Shown: positions 8,490 through 15,344 of the stretch, piece by piece
Layout of the letters: every line of letters begins with the position of its first letter
Numbering within the stretch: the stretch's first letter is position 1
DNA from: an uncultured Geobacteraceae bacterium
GTDB taxonomy: Bacteria; Desulfobacterota; Desulfuromonadia; Geobacterales; Pseudopelobacteraceae
DNA: 38,441 nt
Direction: 5' to 3'
NCBI GenBank assembly: GCA_903876875.1
Contig: CAIRBT010000167.1
Span: 1 to 38,441, forward strand
Notes under the pieces: model-generated
What the model was told of the DNA's origin: nothing
The model's database searches: none
The model's input: the letters and a program-made list of their open reading frames with translations, nothing else
Translations under genes and position numbers: made by a program

Positions 8490-9965
8490 TCACCCTTCCC
8501 TACCCGGCTTTTCAGACTTCAAACCGGCCGGATGATCATCCAGCTGTTGCCGTTTCTCGGCAGTTTTGTACCAGTCAAGTGGCCTGTCACTCTGATCCCT
8601 GAAGGTATCAAGTGCCGCATCACGCAAGCGGGCTGCTTCCTCATCGGCCTGCCCCATCAGAATTTCATCGACCACCTGTGGGCACGAGGCCACCGAACCG
8701 GGGCGGGCATCAATCTCTTCACGAATGCCGGGCACTTCGTTTTTAGGGTCTTTGGCCAGACGCATTTTCAAATCTATGGAGAAGTTGGTGTACGTTTCCA
8801 GCATCCGAAAGATCGCCGAATCCCCCATGGCTCCCAGGGGACGATCTTCATCCGGTAACGGAGATACTTTGCCGTTTTCAATCTTGGCACGACCGACCAT
8901 CTCGCAGGCGGTTCCACCAGCGGTTGTGTATCCCAGATTGTCGGTGATTACCGAAAGTACCGTCGGTATGTTGGCCAGATCCCAATGGGCCAGCAGTCCG
9001 ACTTCACCGTCGGGGAGCGGCGTCAGATCATCTATGTTCATTGCCAGTACCCGGGACCAGGGTGGAACCGGCCTGGTACGGGTTCGGAGCGACTGCCCCT
9101 TGATCGTGCGCCGTAACTGGTCATCGAACAAATTGGTGGCGGTTTCCGCCTCACCAAGCACATTCACACAGTGGGTTTCGGGAATATCGAGAATCTCTTT
9201 GACCATGGAGTAATAATCATTGCGGGTGACAACCCCGAAACGCCCCCGATACCCGCCACCATCGCAAATGCGGCTGCCGGGGGGGAGATGGAACGTCATG
9301 TTTTTCCGGCGACAGGATTGAAAAAAATAGACGTATGCCGCCGTCGCTCCGATAAGTGCCACCGGCACTCCGCTGGCTTCCGACTGTCGGAGGGCTTTGA
9401 GAAGATTTGTTATGTCAATACCACTTTTTCCCAGTAAAAAAAGGCTGTCATCGGTGCCAAAATGGCGACGGGTCTGCTCCATACCGATTGCCATCCCCAT
9501 GGATGGTGCCAGGTGGGGACTGGGAGCCAGAATCAGGATACGACAGCGGTGCTGCTCCTCAAAATCAGGAAACAGGTAGGAACCGGTCATCATTTTATTG
9601 GCACCGAACACCAGTTTCTGACCATCTTCATCACGGAAGATCCTCCCTCGCTGGGTCAAACTGGTGGTTCCCCCGGTCAAGCAGGCCATAACAGACTGTT
9701 CCAGGGGGAACGATGCCACCAGATGGGTTTTGAAGACATCGTTATAGACCATGGGAATATCCTGCCAACGCCCCACATCACCCGGCTTCACCCCCTTGGC
9801 ATCGCAGAACTCCCGGAATATCTTATTGGTTTCATACTGCACGGCAAAAAGCTCAAGGGAAAATCTGTTAAACACGACATCCGGCAGTATGGCATCCACG
9901 CCTGCCTCAATAATAGCCAGCACTTCGTCGGTCAGTCGCCGTCTGGTAGCTTCTCTTTGGGACAT
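8490..9965 (-). CDS. LuxE-like acyl-protein synthetase
   Basis: A 491-residue member of the LuxE/acyl-protein synthetase family in the adenylate-forming superfamily. It has the nucleotide-binding LTGGTTS at residues 97-103, an internal MTGSYLFPDF region and the late GYTTAGGTACEMVGR segment with a candidate acyl-accepting Cys. Classical LuxE activates fatty acids as acyl-AMP and transfers them to LuxC; no luxC, luxD or luxAB is nearby, so this is not a luminescence operon. The start at 9965 has AAAAGGAG 6 bases upstream. It heads a minus-strand set with a radical SAM protein and ResB/CcsA. The acyl substrate and acceptor are unknown; a role in modifying a lipid or protein together with the radical SAM enzyme is a guess. 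Confidence 0.8.
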   Translation of the reverse strand: MSQREATRRRLTDEVLAIIEAGVDAILPDVVFNRFSLELFAVQYETNKIFREFCDAKGVKPGDVGRWQDIPMVYNDVFKTHLVASFPLEQSVMACLTGGTTSLTQRGRIFRDEDGQKLVFGANKMMTGSYLFPDFEEQHRCRILILAPSPHLAPSMGMAIGMEQTRRHFGTDDSLFLLGKSGIDITNLLKALRQSEASGVPVALIGATAAYVYFFQSCRRKNMTFHLPPGSRICDGGGYRGRFGVVTRNDYYSMVKEILDIPETHCVNVLGEAETATNLFDDQLRRTIKGQSLRTRTRPVPPWSRVLAMNIDDLTPLPDGEVGLLAHWDLANIPTVLSVITDNLGYTTAGGTACEMVGRAKIENGKVSPLPDEDRPLGAMGDSAIFRMLETYTNFSIDLKMRLAKDPKNEVPGIREEIDARPGSVASCPQVVDEILMGQADEEAARLRDAALDTFRDQSDRPLDWYKTAEKRQQLDDHPAGLKSEKPGREG

Positions 9966-10132
9966 ATGTCGCTCCTTTTCGTTAGAGTATTAAAGTATAA
10001 AAATGAGATTTTGTTATCAACTATCGGTAATTCAATACAAAATGAAAATTGTTGTAGACCATTGATTATGTGGATACAAAGTTTTGTCAACAGGGAAAAA
10101 GCGGGGGAACATATTAAATTTGTTGTACTAAA

Positions 10133-10155
10133 AATGTTCTGTAATTCAGAACATT
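10133..10155. promoter_or_regulatory. Perfect 9-bp inverted repeat, operator-like
   Basis: AATGTTCTG (10133-10141), a 5-base centre, then CAGAACATT (10147-10155). It is about 170 bases upstream of the luxE-like start and lies outside any gene. Its geometry fits a dimeric repressor or activator site. Which flanking gene it controls is not known. Confidence 0.4.
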
Positions 10156-10302
10156 AAAACTTGAATGCCTAGCAAACTTCATTAAATCCATGAATCTGCC
10201 CACTGTACAATTTGACTATCTTTATGGTCATTCTAACCATAGAAAATCGGTAAAATAGCGACTGAGCAGTCACAAAGAGTTCTGCATGGGTCATAAAAAA
10301 AC

Positions 10303-10343
10303 TTGACAATGCTAATTATATCTATTATCTATAGTTAAAATAG
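10303..10343 (+). promoter_or_regulatory. Promoter with sulfur-box-like element upstream of the yezD-like gene
   Basis: TTGACA (10303-10308), a 17-base spacer, then TATCTA (10326-10331). An AT-rich box with CTATAG (10329-10334) overlaps the presumed -10. The box resembles those at 11183, 16218 and 19002 but sits over the core promoter rather than upstream of the -35, so the same regulator might repress here. Confidence 0.4.
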
Positions 10344-10415
10344 TTTTTAATCATTACAACACTAGCAGTCAGTACCAACAACAAGAATCAGCAGCACCCG
10401 TAAGGAAACCTGCCA

Positions 10416-10598
10416 ATGAGAAGTCAGCCGTCGGATTTTTGGAGTAAAGAACTTGAACGCTTGATTCGTGAATCCCTCGAATCGATCCGCTTTGGTACCG
10501 TGAGCCTGATAGTTCAGGATGGCAGGGTCATTCAGATTGAGAAAAATGAAAAAATACGCCTTAATCGCTCCAGTCATATTGACGGGAGCGGTATCTAA
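10416..10598 (+). CDS. DUF2292/YezD-like small protein
   Basis: A 60-residue protein with the DUF2292 pattern: a helical start (ELERLIRESLESI), then RFGTVSLIVQDGRVIQIEKNEKIRL. Function is unknown. Homologues such as Bacillus YezD belong to sulfur-assimilation regulons, which fits its place at the head of a sulfur region here and the nearby box at 10329. A moderate AAGGAAA ribosome-binding site lies upstream of ATG 10416. The methyltransferase gene follows 34 bases later, probably in the same transcript. Confidence 0.8.
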   Translation: MRSQPSDFWSKELERLIRESLESIRFGTVSLIVQDGRVIQIEKNEKIRLNRSSHIDGSGI

Positions 10599-10632
10599 CG
10601 TTTGGCCGGCATGACACAGAGGAGAACCAAAC

Positions 10633-11181
10633 ATGGCTACAGTGGCTGAAAGCGTAAAGAGATACAGTACCTTTTTCAAGAAACATGCGGCAACCACGGT
10701 GCTGGACTACGGAACCGGCACCATGCGCAATGCACGTTACCTGGAGAAACAGGGTTTCATGGTTTATGCCGCTGATATTCCGGAGCAGGTTGAGCGACTG
10801 AGAAACAGTACGATCGGGACCGGCCTGGAACGCCTCATGAACACCGATGAGCTCCCCACCTCACAGCTCAATGTCGATCTGGTACTCTCTACCTATGTCT
10901 TTAACATCATCATGGAAAGTGGCGATCGTCATGCATATCTGGACAATGCGGTCCGCAACCTGAAAGCGGGCGGCTACTTATTGATGGAGGTCCGCTGCCG
11001 CCAGCTGAACGAACAGTGCGACCCGACCTGCAGGGATTTTTTCGCCTGCGATGAATGTTCTAAGACACTGACGCATCAGGAACTTGATACACTTTTACAT
11101 CCCCACGGTCTGCGGCGTATCAGCCACTATTATCGTTCCCATGCCGTCAGTGCCATTTACCAGAAGGTCTTTACAAAATAA
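10633..11181 (+). CDS. Class I SAM-dependent methyltransferase with a Cys cluster
   Basis: A 182-residue Rossmann-fold methyltransferase. Motif I is VLDYGTGT (residues 23-30), and an acidic residue at the end of β2 (AADIP) would bind the ribose. After β5 it carries five cysteines, C122-x6-C129-x3-C133-x5-C139-x2-C142, which could bind a metal or FeS cluster or act in thiol chemistry. The start has AGAGGAG upstream. The substrate is unknown; a sulfur or thiol compound is plausible given the neighbours. Its stop is directly followed by the box and promoter of the encapsulin operon. Confidence 0.75.
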   Translation: MATVAESVKRYSTFFKKHAATTVLDYGTGTMRNARYLEKQGFMVYAADIPEQVERLRNSTIGTGLERLMNTDELPTSQLNVDLVLSTYVFNIIMESGDRHAYLDNAVRNLKAGGYLLMEVRCRQLNEQCDPTCRDFFACDECSKTLTHQELDTLLHPHGLRRISHYYRSHAVSAIYQKVFTK

Positions 11182-11182
11182 T

Positions 11183-11240
11183 ACTAAATATATAGATATT
11201 AAATTTTTATATTGACAGACCACAGTGCATTTGCTACTGT
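11183..11240 (+). promoter_or_regulatory. Sulfur-box promoter of the encapsulin operon
   Basis: A 21-bp AT-rich box (11183-11203, core TATAGATAT) ends 8 bases before TTGACA (11212-11217). A 17-base spacer ending in TGC (extended -10) leads to TACTGT (11235-11240). The offset box to -35 to -10 is identical to the promoters at 16218 and 19002. This suggests an activator bound just upstream of RNA polymerase. Confidence 0.7.
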
Positions 11241-11396
11241 CACCACATTGAAACGTACCATTCGGGAATAACAACTCCCGATTACCATCTCACACACACT
11301 GAGACTGACCAGAAAAACTGGAGGTCAAGGAAAGAGCGAGTCTGCTCTCCATCCTTGACCTCTTTTTTTATCTGCCGCACGACTGAGGAGACGCAC
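11241..11396 (+). ncRNA. 5' leader with stem-loops, candidate attenuator or riboswitch
   Basis: The transcribed leader of the encapsulin operon is about 150 bases. It contains stems TCGGGA/TCCCGA (~11262-11282), CTCA/TGAG (~11289-11303) and CCAG/CTGG (~11309-11321), then a strong intrinsic terminator. Bases of the last small stem abut the terminator arm, so alternative pairing is possible. No known riboswitch class is recognised. GAGGAG at 11385-11390 is the ribosome-binding site of the first gene. Confidence 0.4.
11321..11369 (+). terminator. Intrinsic terminator inside the 5' leader
   Basis: A perfect 11-bp stem, GAGGTCAAGGA (11321-11331) with TCCTTGACCTC (11352-11362), extended inward by AGAGC/GCTCT, followed directly by seven T. 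It lies between the promoter at 11212 and the ATG at 11397, so read-through must be controlled or partial. Confidence 0.85.
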
Positions 11397-11876
11397 ATGG
11401 CAGAAAAAAACAAACTATCCATCATCAGCATGAGCGGCGATTTCGACAAGGTAATTGCGGTATTCACCCTGGCGTCCGGAGCGGCGGCGGTCGGCTATGA
11501 GGTAAATATCTTCTTCACCTTCTGGGGACTGAACAGCATCAAGAAGGTCACCGGCCACAGCTTTATCGGCACCGGCTTCATGGCCCGCTTATTCAACTTC
11601 CTGCTCGGCGGGAGAAAGAGCCTCCCTCTCAGCCGTCTCAATTTTGGCGGGTTAAGCCCGATCCTGATGACCGGCATGATGAAAGACAAAAATGTGGCGA
11701 CCCTGGAGGAGCTGTTTGACGCCTCCAAAGCACTGAGGGTCAACTTCTTTGCCTGCGAAATGGCCATGCACGTACTGGGATTAACCAAAGATGATTTTAT
11801 ACCGGAAGTGAAGGATGTCCTTGGCGTCGCTTCCTTTCTGGAACTTTCTAAAGGAGGTCAGACACTGTTCATATGA
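11397..11876 (+). CDS. DsrE/F/DrsH-like (DsrE2-type) sulfur-relay protein
   Basis: A 159-residue DsrE2-like protein. It has the typical βα start (KLSIISMSGDFDKVIAVFTLASGAA), the FFTFWGL motif at 39-45, a hydrophobic middle and Cys120 in FFACEMAMHVLGL, the likely persulfide-carrying residue. Such proteins pass sulfane sulfur to TusA and related carriers. I chose ATG 11397 because GAGGAG lies 6 bases upstream; upstream codons in the same frame fall inside the terminator. Its stop overlaps the tusA start (ATGA), so the two are translationally coupled. It is the first gene of the encapsulin operon. Confidence 0.88.
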   Translation: MAEKNKLSIISMSGDFDKVIAVFTLASGAAAVGYEVNIFFTFWGLNSIKKVTGHSFIGTGFMARLFNFLLGGRKSLPLSRLNFGGLSPILMTGMMKDKNVATLEELFDASKALRVNFFACEMAMHVLGLTKDDFIPEVKDVLGVASFLELSKGGQTLFI

Positions 11877-12100
11877 GCACATATACTCTCGACATAACCA
11901 AGGAGCGCTGTCCCATGACGTTCGTTAAGGCGAAACTTCACCTTGAACAACTGGAATCGGGGGACAGCACGGAAATTCTGCTGGTGGCCGGTGAACCGCT
12001 GGACAACGTACCGCGCACCGCTACGGAACAGGGGTATCAGGTACTGGAATCGGTTCACGTCCGCGACAACATTCATAAAGTAACCATTAAAAAGCCGTAA
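11873..12100 (+). CDS. tusA: TusA-family sulfur carrier (first copy)
   Basis: A 75-residue TusA-fold protein with the active Cys13 in CPMTFVKAK. The family signature is CPxP; here the second Pro is Thr, as in a subgroup that also includes the second copy at 20159. It would accept persulfide sulfur from a cysteine desulfurase or DsrE-type partner and deliver it onward. It overlaps the DsrE2-like gene by 4 bases, and the encapsulin gene follows 24 bases later, linking sulfane-sulfur relay to the compartment. Confidence 0.9.
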   Translation: MSTYTLDITKERCPMTFVKAKLHLEQLESGDSTEILLVAGEPLDNVPRTATEQGYQVLESVHVRDNIHKVTIKKP

Positions 12101-12124
12101 CACCCACATTAAAGGAGACAACAG

Positions 12125-13582
12125 ATGGCAGACAATCTCATTCAACGCAGCGTCACCACATCGGTGGCCAGAAACCTTGCCAGCACCACCAAGACCGCAC
12201 CCCAACTGGCTTCAATCACCCCGCGCCACCTGCTCAGCCTGCTCCCCTGGGTCCATGTTGAGGGAGGGACCTACCGGGTCAACCGTACCAGAGTTGAGCT
12301 CCCCACTGCAGAGCGGGTCGAATTCACCCTGGCAGACGGTGTGGCAAAATTTGAGCCCCAGGCACTGCGGAGCGTGCCACTCTTTGCAAAACTTTCCGAC
12401 GGTATCATCGGCAAGATTGCCGGCAGCTTCAAAACCGAAAATGTCACCCTGGGGAACACACTGGTGACCGAAGGAAAAGATCGTAACAAATTTTTTGTTA
12501 TCGCCCAGGGTCAGGTGGAAGTATTGAGTAAGGGGGTTCACGGCAGTGATCTGCGTATCGCCCTGCTGAGTGAGGGAGAGTATTTCGGTGAGGCGGATCT
12601 GGTATCTGACAAACCTTCTGATGTGACGATTCGTACCATCAACCCCTGCGTACTGCTCACCCTCTCACGCACCGACCTGGATGCCCAGTTGAGCAAGAAT
12701 GACGGCCTGAAACAGGAATTCACCCGTGCCGTTGAGGAACATCTGGAACTGCTGGCGGCGGTCAATAAATACGGTGAGCGGAACATCGATCTGGTTTCCG
12801 GTCTGGCGGAGAACGTTATTATTCCGGAAACCTTTGTGGATTATTCGGCAACCCCCCGCGAATATTCCTTAAGTGCCGTACAGACGGTAGTGCGGGTCCA
12901 TACCCGGGTCTCCGATCTCTATAACAATCCGTACAATCAGCTTGAAGAGCAGCTCCGCCTGACCATTGAAGGGATCAAGGAGCGGCAGGAATGGGAACTG
13001 ATTAACAATAAAAACTACGGCCTGCTCCACTCGGTACACCCGTCCCACCGGATCAGCGCACGCTACGGCGCGCCGACCCCCGATGACCTTGACGAGTTGC
13101 TGGCACTGGTCTGGAAAAAACCGGCCTTCTTCCTGGCCCATCCAAAGGCAATTGCCGCCTTTGAACGGGAATGCACCTGGCGCGGCGTGCCACCAAATAC
13201 CACCTCGGTGTTCGGCACACCGGTCATCCTCTGGCGCGGTATCCCGCTGATTCCATCGGACAAACTGGAAGTAAAGAGCCGCTATGCCCACAACCAGTGG
13301 CTCGGCACCACCAACATCCTGCTGATTCGGGTTGGAGAAGAGGATCAGGGGGTCGTTGGACTCCATCAGCAGGGAATTCCAGGTGAAATTTCACCGAGTC
13401 TGTCGGCCCGCCTCATGGGACTGGACAATCTGGGTGTGGCATCATACCTGCTCTCCCTCTACTTCTCCGCCGCTGTACTGACCGACGATGCCATCGGCGT
13501 ACTGGAAAATGTCGAGGTGGGATACTATCACCATTACGAGCATAGCGTACCGGTTGCCTACAACTCCGGCGCGGGGATTTAG
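12125..13582 (+). CDS. Family 2 encapsulin shell protein with inserted CRP-like domain (2B type)
   Basis: A 485-residue Family 2 encapsulin (SrpI-like, HK97 fold). The N-arm (NLASTTKTAPQLASITPRHL, residues 17-36) and LLPWVHVEGGTYRVNR (39-54) match the family. A cyclic-nucleotide-binding-like domain is inserted at about 80-205: PLFAKLSDG, then β-roll, with FGE at 154-156. The remainder is the shell P/A-domain region (YGLLHSVHPSHRI…) ending in VGYYHHYEHSVPVAYNSG. The invariant Arg of the phosphate-binding cassette (normally after Pro in the PRxAT segment) is Ser in KPSDVT, so canonical cAMP/cGMP binding is doubtful. The shell should self-assemble and load the cysteine desulfurase encoded next. 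AAAGGAG precedes ATG 12125. Confidence 0.93.
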   Translation: MADNLIQRSVTTSVARNLASTTKTAPQLASITPRHLLSLLPWVHVEGGTYRVNRTRVELPTAERVEFTLADGVAKFEPQALRSVPLFAKLSDGIIGKIAGSFKTENVTLGNTLVTEGKDRNKFFVIAQGQVEVLSKGVHGSDLRIALLSEGEYFGEADLVSDKPSDVTIRTINPCVLLTLSRTDLDAQLSKNDGLKQEFTRAVEEHLELLAAVNKYGERNIDLVSGLAENVIIPETFVDYSATPREYSLSAVQTVVRVHTRVSDLYNNPYNQLEEQLRLTIEGIKERQEWELINNKNYGLLHSVHPSHRISARYGAPTPDDLDELLALVWKKPAFFLAHPKAIAAFERECTWRGVPPNTTSVFGTPVILWRGIPLIPSDKLEVKSRYAHNQWLGTTNILLIRVGEEDQGVVGLHQQGIPGEISPSLSARLMGLDNLGVASYLLSLYFSAAVLTDDAIGVLENVEVGYYHHYEHSVPVAYNSGAGI

Positions 13583-13620
13583 TTTTTTACCAATTCTGCC
13601 CAGATTTTAAAGGATTCCAT

Positions 13621-15330
13621 ATGCCAGACATTACTCCTGACGTGGTCGCCCAGGTTGCTTCACGACTCTATAACCAACTCCCTGGTGAACAATCGTTCAC
13701 CGGGGAGGGCTCTGACTCCCGCTGCATTGCAGCATCCCTGTTTGACCGGGCACAAAAAGAGACCTCGGCCCTTCCGGGGGGTGCCGTCGGCACCATACCG
13801 GCTGCCGGGGAGCCCCTCGACCGGATATCGCAGATTTTTCAGACGATAAAAGAAAGTTCATCGTCAGCACCATCTTCAATTCCGTTTGCCCATGATCTGC
13901 TACAACCGGCTCCTACCCTGGGGCAGCAGGCAGATCATCTGGTGCGTCAGCAGACCTATAAGGATCAAAACTCCAGCCATGGGGACCTGAAGGGGTTCGT
14001 AAAAAGTATTCAGACCTTCCGCCATGACCTGTCCGGCACCGATGGTGGGGGGAAGTACGCCGATCCCTTTGCCAGCCTCTTACAGGCCTCACTCCCCAAA
14101 AGCGGCATCCGGGGGGGAAGTCCGGCCTTTAATGTGGCGGCGATCCGTGCCGATTTCCCGATACTCCATCAGCAGGTCCATGGCAAACAGCTGATCTGGT
14201 TCGATAACGCCGCCACCACCCAGAAACCACGCCAGGTTATCGACGGGCTGAGTTACTTCTACGCCCATGACAACTCGAACATCCATCGGGGTGCCCATAC
14301 CCTGGCCGCCCGTGCCACCGATGCCTTTGAAGGGGCACGGGATAAAATTCGTGATTACCTCCATGCTACATCCAGCGAAGAGATTATTTTTGTCCGGGGT
14401 ACCACCGAAGGGGTCAACCTGGTTGCCAACGCCTACGGCAAACGTTTTCTTCAGCCAGGGGATGAAATACTCCTCTCCGAACTGGAACACCACGCCAATA
14501 TCGTGCCGTGGCAGATCGTTGCCAAGGAACGGGGTGCGGTCATTCGAGTGATTCCGGTTACCGACAGTGGTGAAATCAATCTGGCAGAATACCAGCGGCT
14601 GCTGAATCCCCGCACCCGTCTGGTCGGTCTTGCCCATGCCAATAACAGCCTGGGCACGGTGCTGCCGATTGCTGAAATGACCGCACTGGCAAAACGTGTC
14701 GGTGCCCATGTGCTGATAGATGGCGCCCAGTCGGTGGCCCATCTGCCGGTGGATGTGCAGGCCCTCGGCATCGACTTCTTCGTCTTTTCCGGTCATAAAA
14801 TATTCGGGCCGACCGGCATCGGTGCCGTTTACGGACGACGGGAACTGCTTGAGGAGCTTCCCCCCTGGCAGGGGGGGGGCAATATGATCAAAGACGTTAC
14901 CTTTGAACAGACCCAGTACAGTGACGTACCGGCCCGCTTTGAGGCCGGAACCCCCAATGTTGCCGACGCCTATGGCCTGGGACTCGCCCTTGATTACGTA
15001 ACCAGGGTCGGACTGCCCGCCATCGCGGCTTACGAACACCGGCTGCTGGAATATGCCACGGAACAACTCCGCACGGTCAACGGCCTGACGATTATTGGCA
15101 ATGCACGTGAGAAAGTGGCGGTTACCTCGTTCATTCTCAAGGATAAACCGGTACCCGAGGTGGGGAAATATCTGGACCAACATGGCATAGCGGTACGGGC
15201 CGGCCACCACTGCGCCCAACCGTCATTGCGCCGCTTTGGGCTGGAGGCAACGGTGCGCCCCTCGTTTTCCTTTTACAACACCTTTGAAGAGATAGATCGC
15301 CTGGTGGCGGCCCTGAAACAACTACGCTGA
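13621..15330 (+). CDS. Encapsulated cysteine desulfurase (SufS-like) with long N-terminal extension
   Basis: A 569-residue protein, about 165 residues longer than ordinary SufS-type desulfurases. Residues 1-165 are Ser/Gly/Pro-rich with short conserved-looking islands (PLDRISQIFQTIK, DLKGFVKSIQTFRHDLS, YADPFASLLQASLP), typical of the disordered targeting region of Family 2 encapsulin cargo. The core from ~170 is a class V PLP enzyme: FDNAATTQKP start, SELEHHANIVPW, PLP-binding Lys393 in SGHKIFGPTG and the persulfide Cys531 in RAGHHCAQP. It converts L-cysteine to alanine and enzyme-bound persulfide or sulfur. Studied SrpI systems store elemental sulfur inside the shell. An AAAGGA site precedes ATG 13621, 38 bases after the shell gene. 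Confidence 0.93.
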   Translation: MPDITPDVVAQVASRLYNQLPGEQSFTGEGSDSRCIAASLFDRAQKETSALPGGAVGTIPAAGEPLDRISQIFQTIKESSSSAPSSIPFAHDLLQPAPTLGQQADHLVRQQTYKDQNSSHGDLKGFVKSIQTFRHDLSGTDGGGKYADPFASLLQASLPKSGIRGGSPAFNVAAIRADFPILHQQVHGKQLIWFDNAATTQKPRQVIDGLSYFYAHDNSNIHRGAHTLAARATDAFEGARDKIRDYLHATSSEEIIFVRGTTEGVNLVANAYGKRFLQPGDEILLSELEHHANIVPWQIVAKERGAVIRVIPVTDSGEINLAEYQRLLNPRTRLVGLAHANNSLGTVLPIAEMTALAKRVGAHVLIDGAQSVAHLPVDVQALGIDFFVFSGHKIFGPTGIGAVYGRRELLEELPPWQGGGNMIKDVTFEQTQYSDVPARFEAGTPNVADAYGLGLALDYVTRVGLPAIAAYEHRLLEYATEQLRTVNGLTIIGNAREKVAVTSFILKDKPVPEVGKYLDQHGIAVRAGHHCAQPSLRRFGLEATVRPSFSFYNTFEEIDRLVAALKQLR

Positions 15331-15344
15331 ACAGAGGAGGAGTC

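Larger units (their letters stand above)
9966..10415. other. AT-rich divergent intergenic region
   Basis: No gene is visible in these 450 bases. It separates the minus-strand luxE-like operon from the plus-strand sulfur genes. It contains a perfect 9-bp palindrome (10133-10155), two shorter ones (TATGGT/ACCATA near 10223-10241; GACTG/CAGTC at 10260-10271), a minus-strand TTGACA (10090-10085) that may serve the luxE-like gene, and a plus-strand TTGACA (10303-10308) ahead of the yezD-like gene. Confidence 0.6.

Noticed and set aside
8490-9965. Bioluminescence (lux) operon
   Set aside because: Only a LuxE-like gene is present; luxA, luxB, luxC and luxD are absent.
11241-11396. Known SAM, c-di-GMP or T-box riboswitch in the encapsulin leader
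   Set aside because: None of the core motifs I know for these classes is present; only the terminator and small stems can be supported.
14089-15219. 376-codon minus-strand frame inside the cysteine desulfurase
   Set aside because: It is fully antisense to a well-conserved enzyme and shows no domain or start signal; it reflects codon bias of the sense gene.
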